Of a DNA stretch of 64,000 nt, positions 1-59,960 are shown piece after piece (position 1 is the first letter of the stretch; each line of letters opens with the position of its first letter). Source of the stretch: Glandiceps talaboti (taxonomy: Eukaryota; Hemichordata; Enteropneusta; Spengelidae); contig NC_135568.1 of assembly GCF_964340395.1 (NCBI RefSeq), forward strand, positions 6,143,079-6,207,078. Direction: 5' to 3'. The translations under genes and the position numbers were made by a program. Under the pieces are notes generated by a model, which saw nothing but the letters and a program-made list of their open reading frames with translations, searched no databases and was not told the origin of the DNA.

Positions 1-1810
1 AACGTGACCGTGTAGATATTACGTACACAGGAGCTGAACGGCTATTCATTCCTATTGGAATAATTGGTTTATTTGGTTCACTGCTCAAGTGCTCATCACT
101 GATCATGCGCAGATGAGATTTATTATGCACTACGTCATCTTCTAAGAAATGTATTTTTTTCATGTTATTCATGACCCTATTTGAGAGATACATGGGGGGT
201 TTATTTAAATGTTATCCAAGACAACCGCGAGTCTACATTTATGTCCCTTCAATGAATAAAAAGTTTACTTTTGTCCCATTAGTGACTACAATGAACCAAA
301 TGATCAAATAATAACTTTCAATTTTGTTATTTCAGGGATATTTTATGGCAAATAGTGAGTGAGACTGTTTATATTTGTAACTTTTCTGACTTTTCTATTG
401 TAAAACATCGAACATCTCCTTTTAACTTTAAGCCTACACAAAGTAAACGGGTAAATTAGACATGAAACCTTGTTATCAGGCTCACTGATCTTGATAGTTC
501 ATTTAATAACTTTGACTTGGTTTGGAGAAAAGAACTGTAATTACGCCTGTTGAAAAACATCATATAATGTGTGCTGAACCCGAGGGGGGGGGGGGGGGTA
601 ACTCCATGTGTACCATTACGGGGAGGCTCCTCACGAACATTGATACCAAGTTGCATTTTAATTAGTCTAGCCAGCGCTCCCAGGGGAAGCTAGCCATAGA
701 TCAAGTGTGGCATGAGCGACGAGAGAACGGAAGTTTTGAAGGTAGATATATGAGGTTCAAATGCTTCCAGTGTTGACTGAATGGTCTCTATTAATCACCC
801 GACCCTTTGTCATATACCACCACCACCTCATGAAAAGTATACCCTTTCTGATACCAACCAACATAAAACCCCGGCCCCTTTCACGCAGATCCTCCCAGTA
901 TTGTCGTCTATGAGAGTTGCCACCCCCCCGGGGGTGCTGGAGGGCCATATCTTGGATACTTCAAGTGTGTTCTTAAGTTGGCTGATCGTGTGGAGCTGTC
1001 ATTTAATAACAAGACATTGAAGGAATTGTATAGCTGGTGTCAATGTGTCTTTTAAGCAATCGTTTTGTTGCTAAGTTTTTTTCTCAATATTATGAGCCGG
1101 TTTGTTTTCAGTTGCATGCAATTGATCATAGATGTCCAATGAAGGACGACCTTAATGCTACATCATGTGTGAAATATTATTTCGTAGACTGACGTGACAA
1201 GAAGGTTGTCATAAATTTAATATCCTGTGTACAATCAATCAGGTAATGGGTGTTTGTATAGTGTTTTGTGCTGATGTCGATCAGACCATAGACCCTACCC
1301 CTTTCGTGTTGGGTCTCTGATCAGACGAGCTGAAGTAATATTGACGATATGACGTGCGGCATTACAATTCTGCTGATGCTAAAAGTAACACCTTTTAGCA
1401 CCTTCTTACACCTGTACCCATATGGTGAATAACGCCACCAGCCTATGCTTTGGGGCTATGTGTAAATAAAACTTGTTTGTCTAAACTAAGCATCTTGCTG
1501 GAACTCGTTGACACCTCTCAATCCGATAATGGTCAGTCGTTGTACCTCAGATCACAGACAAGAAACTGTGTTCCTTGTCTGTGCTCAGATGTTGTACCAT
1601 GGCTCACAGTCCTGCTTGCAGACGGTGCACGCGTTTCGCTCAACACCGTCCTACGAAAAGTAACCGTCCTATAGCGAGTGCGAAAACAATATACTTTCGC
1701 ACCAATAACAAAATAATTACATATAATTTTTTAAATAAAGCTATCAAATATTAGCAATCGGTCGAATATGTACTCATTTTAAATCTTTTTGACGATAGTA
1801 GTTGCTGGTA
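1..1810. other. Intergenic flank, no gene recognised
   Basis: No reading frame here looks like a gene and no exon with convincing splice sites was found. It has a poly-G run near 583-598. Around 1540-1590 there is a short inverted repeat in which ACAGACAAG and CTTGTCTGT face each other across a short spacer. The phrase around that hairpin (TGTTCCTTGTCTGTG plus CTCAGATCA) recurs near 9411-9470, so it is probably part of a dispersed repeat. Confidence 0.5.
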
Positions 1811-2052
1811 TTTTAGTATTTAGTATTTATTGATTACACGTAACAAAACCCTGGGGATTTGTTAAAGGTACAAATAAAATAAAATTGGGAAAAAAAAATC
1901 ATAATAATAACACTTATAGGCTTTTCAAAAGTAACATTACACATCATAATAAAGACTACAAAACAAAACAAAACAACAACAATAACTATTCAACGAGTTG
2001 AAACATAATATTAATGAAAAAATAATAATGAAGGGTATTTAGACATTTCAAA

Positions 2053-5000
2053 TTATATATTATGAGTATTTTGTAGGTGGTGCTCCCTTTTTATATTACT
2101 AAGTTTGATATATTTTCCAAGTGCGATAATTAGATTTTTGTTGCTCATTATTTCTTTAAATTGTTGTTCTTCTGTCAAGTTTCTGTAATTATTAATATGT
2201 TTAGCAGCTTCACTAAAGAGGTCATGCCTGAGTAAATTATACAGGGGACACTGTAATATAAAGTGTTTTTCATCTTCTACAAGGGTTGAGTTGCATATTT
2301 TACATAATCTGCTTTTAGCTGGTATTTTGTGATGACGACCCTTTTCAATTTCAAGTTTGTGGTCACTTAGTCTGAATTTACAGATTATTGATCGCAATTC
2401 TGGGTTATTTAATTTTTCTAGATATGGTTCAAGCTTAAAATCTAATTTAATGAGTTTGTATGTTCTGAGTTTGCAGTTATTATTTCCATTTTCCTCTCTG
2501 TTATTTAAGCTGTTTTTCCACTGTGAGATGAAGCTTGCTTGTTGCTGATGTTCAATGTTGATTATTTGCTGTGTTTTTATTTTTTTACTGATTTCATTGA
2601 CTTGTAATTGATTTATGTCACTATTAGGTAGGTACAAAGTTGTGGATTTGTACCAGGTTGTCTTTTTTTCTTTGTTGAAACTGAAAGCTTCTCGTAATAT
2701 GTTGTTTTTTGTATTCATTACATGGACGAGATATTTTATCGCTTGTTTTTTCACAAATATATCTAATGGAAATCTTCCAAGTTCCCCATAAATCCCCATT
2801 TTAGTGGTTTTCTTTGATACTCCTAGTATAAACCGACAGAAGTTAACATTTACAGTTTCAATTGGTGAATCTTTGCAGCACTCATCACTCCATATGTCAC
2901 ACCCATATACAACTATTGGTCTTATTAGTTTATCAAATATATCTAGCATTAATTGTGGACTTAGATTTCTAAGATTGCCTAACTTTGACTTTAGTGAAAA
3001 TAATGCTTTGATCCCTTTGTTTTTTAAATTCATCATTGCTTCTTTTGATTTTCCATTTGGAGAAATAATTAGACCTAAGTAGTTGAATTTTTTTACAATG
3101 TCTAGTTCTTCTCCCTCAAAGAAAAAAACACTTTTTTGTAACAGTCTGTTGTTTTTATTGAATATCATGATTTTTGTTTTCATAGTGTTAACTTTGAGTT
3201 TCCATTTCTGTGTGTACTTTGATAATTTGTCAAGGCAGTGTTGTAACCCTTGCTTCGATTTTGACAGAAGGACAATATCATCAGCGTAAAGTAGGCAACT
3301 GATTGCCTTGTTATTGATAGTTGGTGCGTCACAATGACTTGAATCAAAAATTCTTGGTAGGTCACTAATGAAAATATTAAATAGTGTAGGGCTAAGGTTA
3401 CAGCCTTGTTTGACTCCTACAGATGATTTAAATTCTTGTGTTAAACCATTTTTGGTTTTCACTTTGTAAGTTGCATTTCTGTATATATGTTTAATCATTT
3501 TATACATGTTACCAAATATGTTATTAGAAAGCATTTTTTGGAAGAGGCCATCATGTGAGACGCTATCAAATGCCTTTTTCATATCTATGAAACAAGCATA
3601 AATTTTGTTGTCCTTTTGTTTTGTTTTTTGTTGTTCATTTTGATATAAATATTTATTGATAACTGTTTTTAAAATAAATAGATTGTCCGTAGTACGACAA
3701 TTTTTTCTAAAACCAAACTGTTCTGATGGTAGAATGTTTTTGTTTTCTATGTATTCGGTTAGCCTGTTATTCAATATACTTGTGAATAATTTGCCAAGGC
3801 AACTAGATATAGCAATTCCTCGGTAGTTAGATGGAATTGATTTGGGTCCTGATTTGTGGATCGGAACAATAATGCTGGCGTTCCACGATTTTGGAAATAC
3901 GTTAGATTTATATACAATATTAAATAATTTATGGATTGGTTTTATTAACTGAAATTGTCCATATTTTATCATTTCATTGCAAATTTTGTCTTCTGCTGTA
4001 GCTTTATTGTTTTTTAAGTTTTTAACAGCTTGTTTTATTTCATTGGTTGATATTGGTTTATCAAGATCATGTTTTAATGTTGGGTTTAATCTTTGTTCTA
4101 AATCTATTACATCAGAATTATTATTTGTAAGGGGTTCAGAATTATTTAGATTTAGTAATTTTTTGAAGTAGTTGTACCACTCACAGGGTTCTATAAGATC
4201 ACTACTTGTTTTATTGAAAGAGTCATCGTTCAAGTTGTTTAATTTTTTCCAAAATGCTGATGTGTCCCCTGTGTGGTTTTCAATCTCAGTTAGTTGTTTT
4301 ATCTTAAATTCTTTTTTCTTTGTTTGGATTGTTTTTTTTAGTAATTTTTTTATTTTGAAGAACATTTCTCTAATCATTGGATTATTTGGTTCATTTTGGA
4401 TTAATTTAGCTTGTTTTTTAAATTCTCGTCTTATGAGCCAGCATTCACCATCAAACCATTTTTTCTTTTTTCTTTTTGGCTTTTTAGTGTGTTTATTTAA
4501 TTTGGGTGAGAATCTTCTGAGGCTATTCTCACAGACTTTGTTGATAAGGTTTTCAAATTCATTTTGTGCTGAGTCAGCATCTTCAAACTTTGTATTAAGA
4601 AATGTTTGTATATGCTGGGTGTGTGTCTCAAATTGAAGACATTCTTTAAAGTTTGTTTCAGCATGTTCATCCCAGATGTATTTTGATGGGAGAGAAGAAA
4701 GTTGATATTTGTTTGTTTTATGCTGGATTGCACTTGGTGAATTTTTTAGTCTTATTGACATCGATATAGAACAATGGTCTGAGATATGTGTTAAATTTTG
4801 AACTTTGAAATATTGAACTAATTCATACATTGGTTTGCAAACAATACCAAAATCAATTGTACTACAGCCTCTGGGTGAGAAATATGTATAGTTACCCGTG
4901 GAATCACCAATAGTACGGCCATTTAAAATTAGAAGATTACAGTCAATGCACATTTGAATAAGTTTTCTTCCTGATTTGTTGACGCAGTTGTTTCTATTAG

Positions 5001-5607
5001 AGTCCATGCTATTTCTTACAGTAAAGTTATCTTCTGTGTAATTACTTGGCAATGGTAAGTGTTGATTATTTTCCTCATTAATTAAGTCTTGCCTTGTACC
5101 TATACGTGAATTAAAGTCTCCTAAGAGGATAATATTGCCACAAGAAGATAATTTGATAACATCTGTTTCTAGATATTCAAACAAGTCACCATTTTGATAA
5201 TAATGTGAATTTTCTGGAGGTATGTAAATACAACCTATGAAAAGATCATTTTCTGCAGACAGTAACTTTTTGTCAATCTTATACCAAATGAAATTATTTG
5301 AACAATCTGTTATTCTAGTAAGATATTTTTTATAAATTGATTTATACATTATAGCAACACCACCTCTGTTTTTGTTCTTGAATTTACCATCTGTTCTATT
5401 TAAACATATAAATTCATAAGAATCTAGACTGATTGGTAAATTAATAATACTGTCACTATTCAACCAAGTTTCTTGAAAGCAGACAAAATCATGACAGGAG
5501 ACAAATTCTGAAAATACATCCTCCGATAATTTTTTGGTCAGGCCATTAATATTCCAGCTTCCTATCTTAAAATTATTAATATAATTTGTCTTCTTTTCTG
5601 TGTACAT
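2053..5607 (-). CDS. LINE ORF2: APE endonuclease and reverse transcriptase, 1184 aa
   Basis: This protein nicks target DNA and copies the element RNA by target-primed reverse transcription. The first roughly 235 residues are an AP-endonuclease-like domain: SWNINGL near the start, then FQETW, GGVAIMYK, LLGDFNSRIG, and the closing ISDHCS. The reverse transcriptase core covers about residues 510-800: SNYRGIAI, EQFGFRKNCRTTD, the aspartate motif FIDMKKAFDSV, VKQGCNLSPTLFN, and the active-site YADD at residues 774-777 (3277-3288). After the thumb region the C-terminus carries a C-x2-C...H-x4-C cluster (CKIC ... HFILQC) that may bind zinc. All catalytic signatures are present. The Met at 5607 is the first one before the endonuclease motif. 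No RNase H catalytic domain was recognised. Confidence 0.93.
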   Translation of the reverse strand: MYTEKKTNYINNFKIGSWNINGLTKKLSEDVFSEFVSCHDFVCFQETWLNSDSIINLPISLDSYEFICLNRTDGKFKNKNRGGVAIMYKSIYKKYLTRITDCSNNFIWYKIDKKLLSAENDLFIGCIYIPPENSHYYQNGDLFEYLETDVIKLSSCGNIILLGDFNSRIGTRQDLINEENNQHLPLPSNYTEDNFTVRNSMDSNRNNCVNKSGRKLIQMCIDCNLLILNGRTIGDSTGNYTYFSPRGCSTIDFGIVCKPMYELVQYFKVQNLTHISDHCSISMSIRLKNSPSAIQHKTNKYQLSSLPSKYIWDEHAETNFKECLQFETHTQHIQTFLNTKFEDADSAQNEFENLINKVCENSLRRFSPKLNKHTKKPKRKKKKWFDGECWLIRREFKKQAKLIQNEPNNPMIREMFFKIKKLLKKTIQTKKKEFKIKQLTEIENHTGDTSAFWKKLNNLNDDSFNKTSSDLIEPCEWYNYFKKLLNLNNSEPLTNNNSDVIDLEQRLNPTLKHDLDKPISTNEIKQAVKNLKNNKATAEDKICNEMIKYGQFQLIKPIHKLFNIVYKSNVFPKSWNASIIVPIHKSGPKSIPSNYRGIAISSCLGKLFTSILNNRLTEYIENKNILPSEQFGFRKNCRTTDNLFILKTVINKYLYQNEQQKTKQKDNKIYACFIDMKKAFDSVSHDGLFQKMLSNNIFGNMYKMIKHIYRNATYKVKTKNGLTQEFKSSVGVKQGCNLSPTLFNIFISDLPRIFDSSHCDAPTINNKAISCLLYADDIVLLSKSKQGLQHCLDKLSKYTQKWKLKVNTMKTKIMIFNKNNRLLQKSVFFFEGEELDIVKKFNYLGLIISPNGKSKEAMMNLKNKGIKALFSLKSKLGNLRNLSPQLMLDIFDKLIRPIVVYGCDIWSDECCKDSPIETVNVNFCRFILGVSKKTTKMGIYGELGRFPLDIFVKKQAIKYLVHVMNTKNNILREAFSFNKEKKTTWYKSTTLYLPNSDINQLQVNEISKKIKTQQIINIEHQQQASFISQWKNSLNNREENGNNNCKLRTYKLIKLDFKLEPYLEKLNNPELRSIICKFRLSDHKLEIEKGRHHKIPAKSRLCKICNSTLVEDEKHFILQCPLYNLLRHDLFSEAAKHINNYRNLTEEQQFKEIMSNKNLIIALGKYIKLSNIKREHHLQNTHNI

Positions 5608-6086
5608 GATTTATGATTTTGATATAAAGTCTTATTCCTCACAACAATAATATTAGTTACAGAGAGAGAAAGAGAGTGCGAAAAAAAAAAAAAAAAACCC
5701 CAAAAAACACTAATCAATTTGGATATGAAAAATAGAAAATATTAAATCATAAATGAGAAGATCTATATTGAGGGGGTAAAAAATTGAAATGAGTTACTAT
5801 AACTACTTACTTTTTAAAAATAAGAAACAAAAAAAAAAACACTTCGATCTAAAAGATTGAACTGCCTTATGTGATAAGTTGATCCCATCGATAACTAAGA
5901 AAAATTCTGTTACATGCTGTATGCCAAAAGTATTAATTTAGTACTATTATCTGGTTGACTATACATTGACAAACATACATGTATACATGTATACACTTCG
6001 ATGTCCATGTACTTGTTATTTGTTTGTAACAATTACTAAATGTTCTTATAAATCATTTACTAGTTTAACGTTGATAACGAACGAGA

Positions 6087-8297
6087 TTATTGTCCGACAC
6101 GATTCATGAAACTCAAAAATTTTGCTAGTTTGGAAAATAGGTCCGAGGGGTGAGAGTAAGCATCGTTGCTGTGACTGTTGTGATAGCGATCGTTTGAGTT
6201 AAAGCGGGGCGATTTCCATTGACGACTTGCTGTGTCTTGAGTACGTCTGTTGAATCCATAAGCACGGCTGTTGTTGTGGTGGTGGTGGTGGTTGTATGTT
6301 CGCGATTCGGCATTGTTGTATTGGTTACTTGTCTTGTGTTCTTCTCGGCGTCTGTTGTTATATTTCTGGTTATTCTGATTTTCTTGTGTTGGAGTATAGC
6401 CATTCGTGGCTCTAATGGCATTCTTGATTGCTTGTACCATCTTTGCGGTTCCGCGTCCGTTCAGATGGACGCCGTCTCTGTCAAATAAATGTCGCGATGA
6501 TAAGGAATTCAGGTTGTCATGAAAGACTCTGACGACAGTAGTACCTGTAGGAATTTTGAATTTCCCTGCCAAGAGCGTGTTGTATTCCTGTATCTTTTCA
6601 TTCAGGATGAGATTGTCGTCATGTCGATGAATAATACCGGAAACGTATATTTGTGCATTCGGCATGTTTTCGTGAGTTGTAGCGATCAGCTGCTGTGTGT
6701 AATCTAGACATTCTCTAGGTGTTGCACCGTCATTCAGGTCATTTGTGCCAAGGTGAAAGATGACAGTGTCAACAGTTGACGACGTGATTCCTTTTACTTT
6801 TCTGCATGCTTCTTTTAGTGATGACGTTCTGTTAAAATCTTTACTGGTACGGGGAAACATTTTGTTTAGGTGGAAGTGTTTGGTGAGTGAATCTCCCACG
6901 ACCAATTTCTTGCTTTCTGTTTGATAACGTAGGTTTGGTTCATCGGCTTTGCGTGGTGTGTAATGGTCGCGCCAAGATCGTCGATTTATTGATGTTGAAT
7001 TTACAGATGGTTTGTCAGTGTCGTGGTGGTTTGGTTTACTTGAATTGACATGCTCGTTTTCCTTGTTGCGTTCGTCTTTGTTACTGCATGTTTCGTAGCT
7101 TTGATTTGAAGTTGAACACGGCGAAGCTGACACTGTGTCGGGACATTCTGAGAAGTTGTCTGGAAATCTGTTTGAAGTTATGATTTCGTGTGTTTCTGTA
7201 GCTTGAGTTGTGCGTTTTGCCGTCTTCTTTGGTTCAATGAAGCAAGAGGAGACGTTAGCATGATAAAGTAGATCAGCGCATTCTTCGTATTTGTCATTAA
7301 TGGCTCGGAGGTCATTGTTTATCTTTTCTGTTTTTCTGTTGTTTATAGTTTGATCTTCGGCCATCTTGGACAGGAAACTGATTTCAAATGTAGAGATTTT
7401 CTCTTGAAGCTCGCGTTTCATTTTGTTTTCCATTTCTTCGAGATGCTTTTCCACATTGAGGTCCATTTTCTTGAGGGCATCTTTTAATTGGATATCCAAT
7501 GCCACCTTCTGAGCAATCGATTTGTCTTCTATTATTTGTAATAAACTTGCCATTGATTGCTGCAGTTGGTCAACTTCTTGCGATATGTCTTTGTTTTTTG
7601 TAGTGGCATCCTCGATCACGTCCTGTAACTTCAGCATTTTGTTACTGAGTACGGCGTTTTCTTCGTTATTAGTGTCCACCATCTCAGTGAATCTGTCTTC
7701 TAAGAGACTTATACTACTTTTGAGGTTTTGTGTCGAACTTTGGATGCGAGAGAAATGATTGGCAACGACAGCTTTGACTGATGAGGTACGATTACGTGGT
7801 GTTGATTTCAAAGCCTCTTGTAAAGTAGACTCGAAAGACTGCGACTGCGTCCTTGAATTTCGCGTGATTTCATCAATATCACTGGTTTCTATGTCAGAAC
7901 CATTACGAATGTTAACTGTTGAAAGGTGTGGGTTAGTGTTTTCATTGTTGCATTCGGCTTCGACGTGTAGTTTGCCGTCGAGTTCGCCAATCGATTGGTC
8001 GTTCTGAACGTCGTTGTTGGTGGTGTTGACAACTGATCCCAAGAACTTTTCTGCTTCTTTTTTCGATTGGAAACCTTGGAATAGAGCACTAGGGAATCTG
8101 TCTACACTTTTGTGACATTCTTCCCAAGAATTGAAAATACCTGTTGCGCGTCCTCTTACTACTGCATAGAACTTGGCTTGTTTACCTTTTTGATTTCTTT
8201 GTTTCCTTTGTGAAGTGAGATGACGCTGCTCGTCTTCGTCGTAGAGAAAGTCTGGATCGCGTAATTCCTTGCGATTTCGTCTTTCCTCACCCATCAT
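6087..8297 (-). CDS. LINE ORF1: hybrid-binding-like domain, coiled coil and SGNH esterase, 736 aa
   Basis: Three parts can be seen. Residues 42-87 (8037-8174) read FYAVVRGRATGIFNSWEEC, then FPSALFQGFQ and EAEKFL. This matches the pattern of the RNase H1 N-terminal hybrid-binding (viroplasmin/Cauli_VI) domain. Residues about 150-345 are rich in heptad-like Leu/Ile, Glu and Lys, consistent with a coiled coil that would make the protein multimeric. Residues about 463-635 form an SGNH hydrolase: GDS at 468-470, GTND at 517-520, and DRDGVH with Asp608 and His611. The C-terminus is Asn/Arg/His-rich with an H-rich run near 6280, probably disordered and RNA-binding. Esterase-bearing ORF1 proteins are known in CR1/L2 LINEs; the hybrid-binding domain in front is the odd part. 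It starts 40 bases inside the GC-richer 5' region of the element. Confidence 0.88.
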   Translation of the reverse strand: MMGEERRNRKELRDPDFLYDEDEQRHLTSQRKQRNQKGKQAKFYAVVRGRATGIFNSWEECHKSVDRFPSALFQGFQSKKEAEKFLGSVVNTTNNDVQNDQSIGELDGKLHVEAECNNENTNPHLSTVNIRNGSDIETSDIDEITRNSRTQSQSFESTLQEALKSTPRNRTSSVKAVVANHFSRIQSSTQNLKSSISLLEDRFTEMVDTNNEENAVLSNKMLKLQDVIEDATTKNKDISQEVDQLQQSMASLLQIIEDKSIAQKVALDIQLKDALKKMDLNVEKHLEEMENKMKRELQEKISTFEISFLSKMAEDQTINNRKTEKINNDLRAINDKYEECADLLYHANVSSCFIEPKKTAKRTTQATETHEIITSNRFPDNFSECPDTVSASPCSTSNQSYETCSNKDERNKENEHVNSSKPNHHDTDKPSVNSTSINRRSWRDHYTPRKADEPNLRYQTESKKLVVGDSLTKHFHLNKMFPRTSKDFNRTSSLKEACRKVKGITSSTVDTVIFHLGTNDLNDGATPRECLDYTQQLIATTHENMPNAQIYVSGIIHRHDDNLILNEKIQEYNTLLAGKFKIPTGTTVVRVFHDNLNSLSSRHLFDRDGVHLNGRGTAKMVQAIKNAIRATNGYTPTQENQNNQKYNNRRREEHKTSNQYNNAESRTYNHHHHHNNSRAYGFNRRTQDTASRQWKSPRFNSNDRYHNSHSNDAYSHPSDLFSKLAKFLSFMNRVGQ

Positions 8298-8620
8298 TTT
8301 GGATCAGTGGACTCCTAGTCGATTCACAAGCAAAGTTGTAGTACTGAGAGGTTGAATTTTCAAAGTTATCGATGGTAAAAAACTCTAAAGTTTAGAGAGC
8401 GATTTCACTGTGTGTTATCATTATGTAAGCGTCACTATAGATACGATCACAAAAAGTGTCGAAATCGGAACTTTTCCAGTTCCGACTGATTTCAAAGTCC
8501 CGCCTTACAAACTCCGCCACATTTGATCGGGCGTCCACTTGGGCATAAATTTTACGATTGAACTTGTGATTTCGGGATTTCTCGTCCTCCGGACTGGGAC
8601 TCGTACTTTTGTAGCCAAGG

Positions 8621-9588
8621 CGAGGTAAAATTACTAAATAGTCGATTTATTGCTGATATTTGAACACAGATGCGTTAAATCTTTAGTTACTAGCATTTCA
8701 GGTAAGCCCAGGTTTCACAACTGTCTCTTTGTAGGCGACTTACTCCGTATGCAAGCAGGGCGACATGGACCCTCAGACCACTAGTGGTCAACCGGTCTGA
8801 GATGGATCATAGACCCTACGAAATGGATGTAGCCTAGTAGATATGTCTGTATTTGTGAACAGTAAGGAATGTCTCTCAGATAGACTGTGTCCATGACTGT
8901 ACAATCTTGTGTCAATTAAAGGCCTCTTCGCAGGTTTGTGAAAATGATGCTGGGGACTAATCTCCATTTCAAAAAGGGAAGTTTTTCTAACTGAAAAAGG
9001 TGTTTGTCCTGAATGTTCGATAACTTGTATTTCCGTCATTTTCTCGTGTCTGTTAATTTTAGCGACGAAGGGATATGATATTCTATAGAACGCCTTTTGT
9101 TTTATCAATTACAAACAATAGCATGTGAAGGGCGATACAATGTTGCCTTGTCCGAGAAACGGGAAGTACACTAGCTGTTTTCACTTCACTGCTCACACTT
9201 ACATTGAAGAGCTATGTAGTCAGTAATCTTGGCTAGTCTATTCTATTGTCAAACAGAATTTTCCCTCAAATTCAACATCACTGTCAGAATATATTCGAGA
9301 AAGGTTTACAACGTTTAAACTTTATTCATCCTGGATTCAATAGCAAGTGTACATTCTTTGATCACGGATTTGCGAGTGCAAAACATTATAAAAGCACGGG
9401 ACTGCAATTTTGTGTTCCTTGTCTGTGTAACCTCAGATCACTGAAAATATTCATTAGTGATCTGAGTCTGAGTTGGAACACATCTCCGTTTATAGTACTA
9501 GTTGTGTGTATTCACTAAGCCGTTTCAATATAATAATCATATGGACGTTTTATTTTCAACATCACGCAAACCATTGGCCTCTTTTCAT
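8621..9588. other. Intergenic, no gene recognised
   Basis: Nothing coding is seen. The phrase CATAGACCCTAC near 8809-8820 also occurs near 1285-1296, and the stretch 9411-9470 shares sequence with 1540-1590, so parts are dispersed repeats. Confidence 0.4.
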
Positions 9589-9597
9589 GGTAGCGAT

Positions 9598-9759
9598 TAG
9601 TCTATCTGCTAGACCACGGATGTTCTTCCGATACAATACGACACACGACCGAACATCGCTATCGAGGATGGAACATCCAAGGCAAGCCCTCACTGCGAAC
9701 TTCGTTCGCTTATAGTAATTAATATCGAAAGAAAGCACGAACATCTAGCAGCAAGACTA
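9598..9759. mobile_element. MITE-like DNA element, 162 bp, with 9-bp target duplication
   Basis: The element starts TAGTCTATCTGCTAGACC and ends AGCAGCAAGACTA, so its ends are imperfect inverted repeats. It is flanked on both sides by the identical nonamer GGTAGCGAT (9589-9597 and 9760-9768). A 9-bp duplication is typical of Mutator-like transposons, but without a transposase the superfamily is inferred. Related copies lie at 10211-10333 and 24152-24275. A palindromic GCGAACTTCGTTCGC-type segment sits inside. Confidence 0.75.
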
Positions 9760-10210
9760 GGTAGCGATTTGACAGACGCCAACAAAATCGAATTTTAGAC
9801 TCTAATATTACTCTTCGCACGTACAGACTTCTTTTTATAGGATAATATCATAAAAAGTGAATCAGAGCAAGCATCTAACCTAGAGTCTAAAATTTGATTT
9901 TATCCGATAATGGATATTTGTGTAATGGTTCGTCTTCATGGGGTCAGGTGTAAAAAAGACGGGTCAAAGTTTGGAAATGTGCACTCAGAGAACTGCGACA
10001 CAACTGCTGACAGAGAGTTCTCAAATCATATTTCAGAGCTAAGGTGGCTATTGTCCTGCGTGTTCATTATAAAGCGGCCAAGTTCGCGTCACAATTTGTA
10101 AAATAACGCTACGACATTATACTAAACAATAAAGAATAAATAAGCCTTTGAAGTTTCTGTGCTCCTACTATAAATACTTCCTATGAATCTGGCCACAGCT
10201 ACTCATGTCC

Positions 10211-10333
10211 TAGTCTAGCTGCTAGACCTCAGGTGTTAACACTGTATTCCGAATTTACAATACGACAAGGATGGGCGTTCGCCATCACAGCGAACTTCGT
10301 CGGGAGAAAGCCCGAACGTCTAGCAGCAAGACA
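10211..10333. mobile_element. Second copy of the TAGTCTAGC MITE
   Basis: It begins TAGTCTAGCTGCTAGACC, contains GCGAACTTCG, and ends CTAGCAGCAAGACA, closely matching the 162-bp element at 9598-9759. No target duplication is evident, so it is older or internally deleted. Confidence 0.6.
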
Positions 10334-10524
10334 ACTTTCTATAGTGGTCTGAGCGCACCATGCATACAATGAAAAGATGGAAAAGAAGATTATGCAAATA
10401 CCCGACACTTCTTTATTTCTGTTGATATAGATGATGAGGCCAATTAACACATTTCTACCAGCTTAGCATATTAACTAACCTCGGATTTTCGAGGTTGGGA
10501 AGTTCTCAATTGGTCATACTTTAG

Positions 10525-59463
<48,939 letters not shown>

Positions 59464-59559
59464 TTAAATTACTCTATATTTGATTCAAGACCAACCTTTT
59501 TTTTTCAAGCAATAATTAAGTTTTTGTGTGAATGTAAATTTTGGCAATAGTATTATAAT

Positions 59560-59740
59560 CAAAAAGGATTGTGGAGTCATGATGGGCAAATGGTTAGAGT
59601 GGCTGGCTTGGAATCTGCAGGTTGCAGGTTCAAGCCCCATCGATGCCATTTGTTTCTTAGTGGCTAAAGTCCTTGGGCAAGATTTGAACCATGAATGTGC
59701 CTCAGATAACCCAGCTGTATAATTGGGGACCTGTATAATT
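59560..59740 (+). repeat. SINE family S1, copy in the 3' UTR
   Basis: A box TGGTTAGAGTGGC at 59591-59603, B box GGTTCAAGCCC at 59627-59637, then CTAAAGTCCTTGGGCAAGAT and GCTGTATAATTGGGGACCTG. The 3' body is truncated. Confidence 0.8.
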
Positions 59741-59794
59741 GGGACGCATGTCAATCCTAAAAACCAATTTTGACAGCTCCCCAAAATTTCACTA

Positions 59795-59960
59795 TTATAT
59801 TACATTACATTACATTATATTACATTACATTACATTACGCTATGCTACGTTGCATTACATTACGTTATGTTACATTACATTACATTGTTACATTACATTT
59901 ACATTACATTACGTTATATTATATTACATTACGTTATGTTACATTACATTGCATTTCATA
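59795..59960. repeat. (ATTAC)n-like pentanucleotide array
   Basis: TTACA/TTACG repeats with substitutions. Open frames across it are artefacts. Confidence 0.93.

Larger units (their letters stand above)
1811..8620 (-). mobile_element. Full-length non-LTR retrotransposon (LINE), CR1/L2-like, both ORFs intact
   Basis: Two long uninterrupted reading frames lie in tandem on the minus strand: ORF1 (8297 to 6087) and ORF2 (5607 to 2053), separated by 479 bases. ORF1 has an SGNH esterase, as in CR1/L2-type elements, and ORF2 has APE endonuclease and reverse transcriptase, so the element is a non-LTR retrotransposon. Its 3' end, read on the minus strand, runs through about 240 bases of AT-rich tail to short AATAC/TAAATAC repeats near 1811-1840, in keeping with CR1/L2-like 3' ends. 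The 5' end is uncertain; GC-richer sequence continues to about 8600. I could not identify target-site duplications. No stop codon or frameshift in about 5.8 kb of coding sequence argues for a recent insertion. The clade assignment is inference; related clades such as Daphne or Crack remain possible. Confidence 0.88.

Noticed and set aside
4172-4636. Long plus-strand frames inside the LINE
   Set aside because: Shadows of ORF2; phenylalanine-rich antisense of an Asn/Lys-rich protein.
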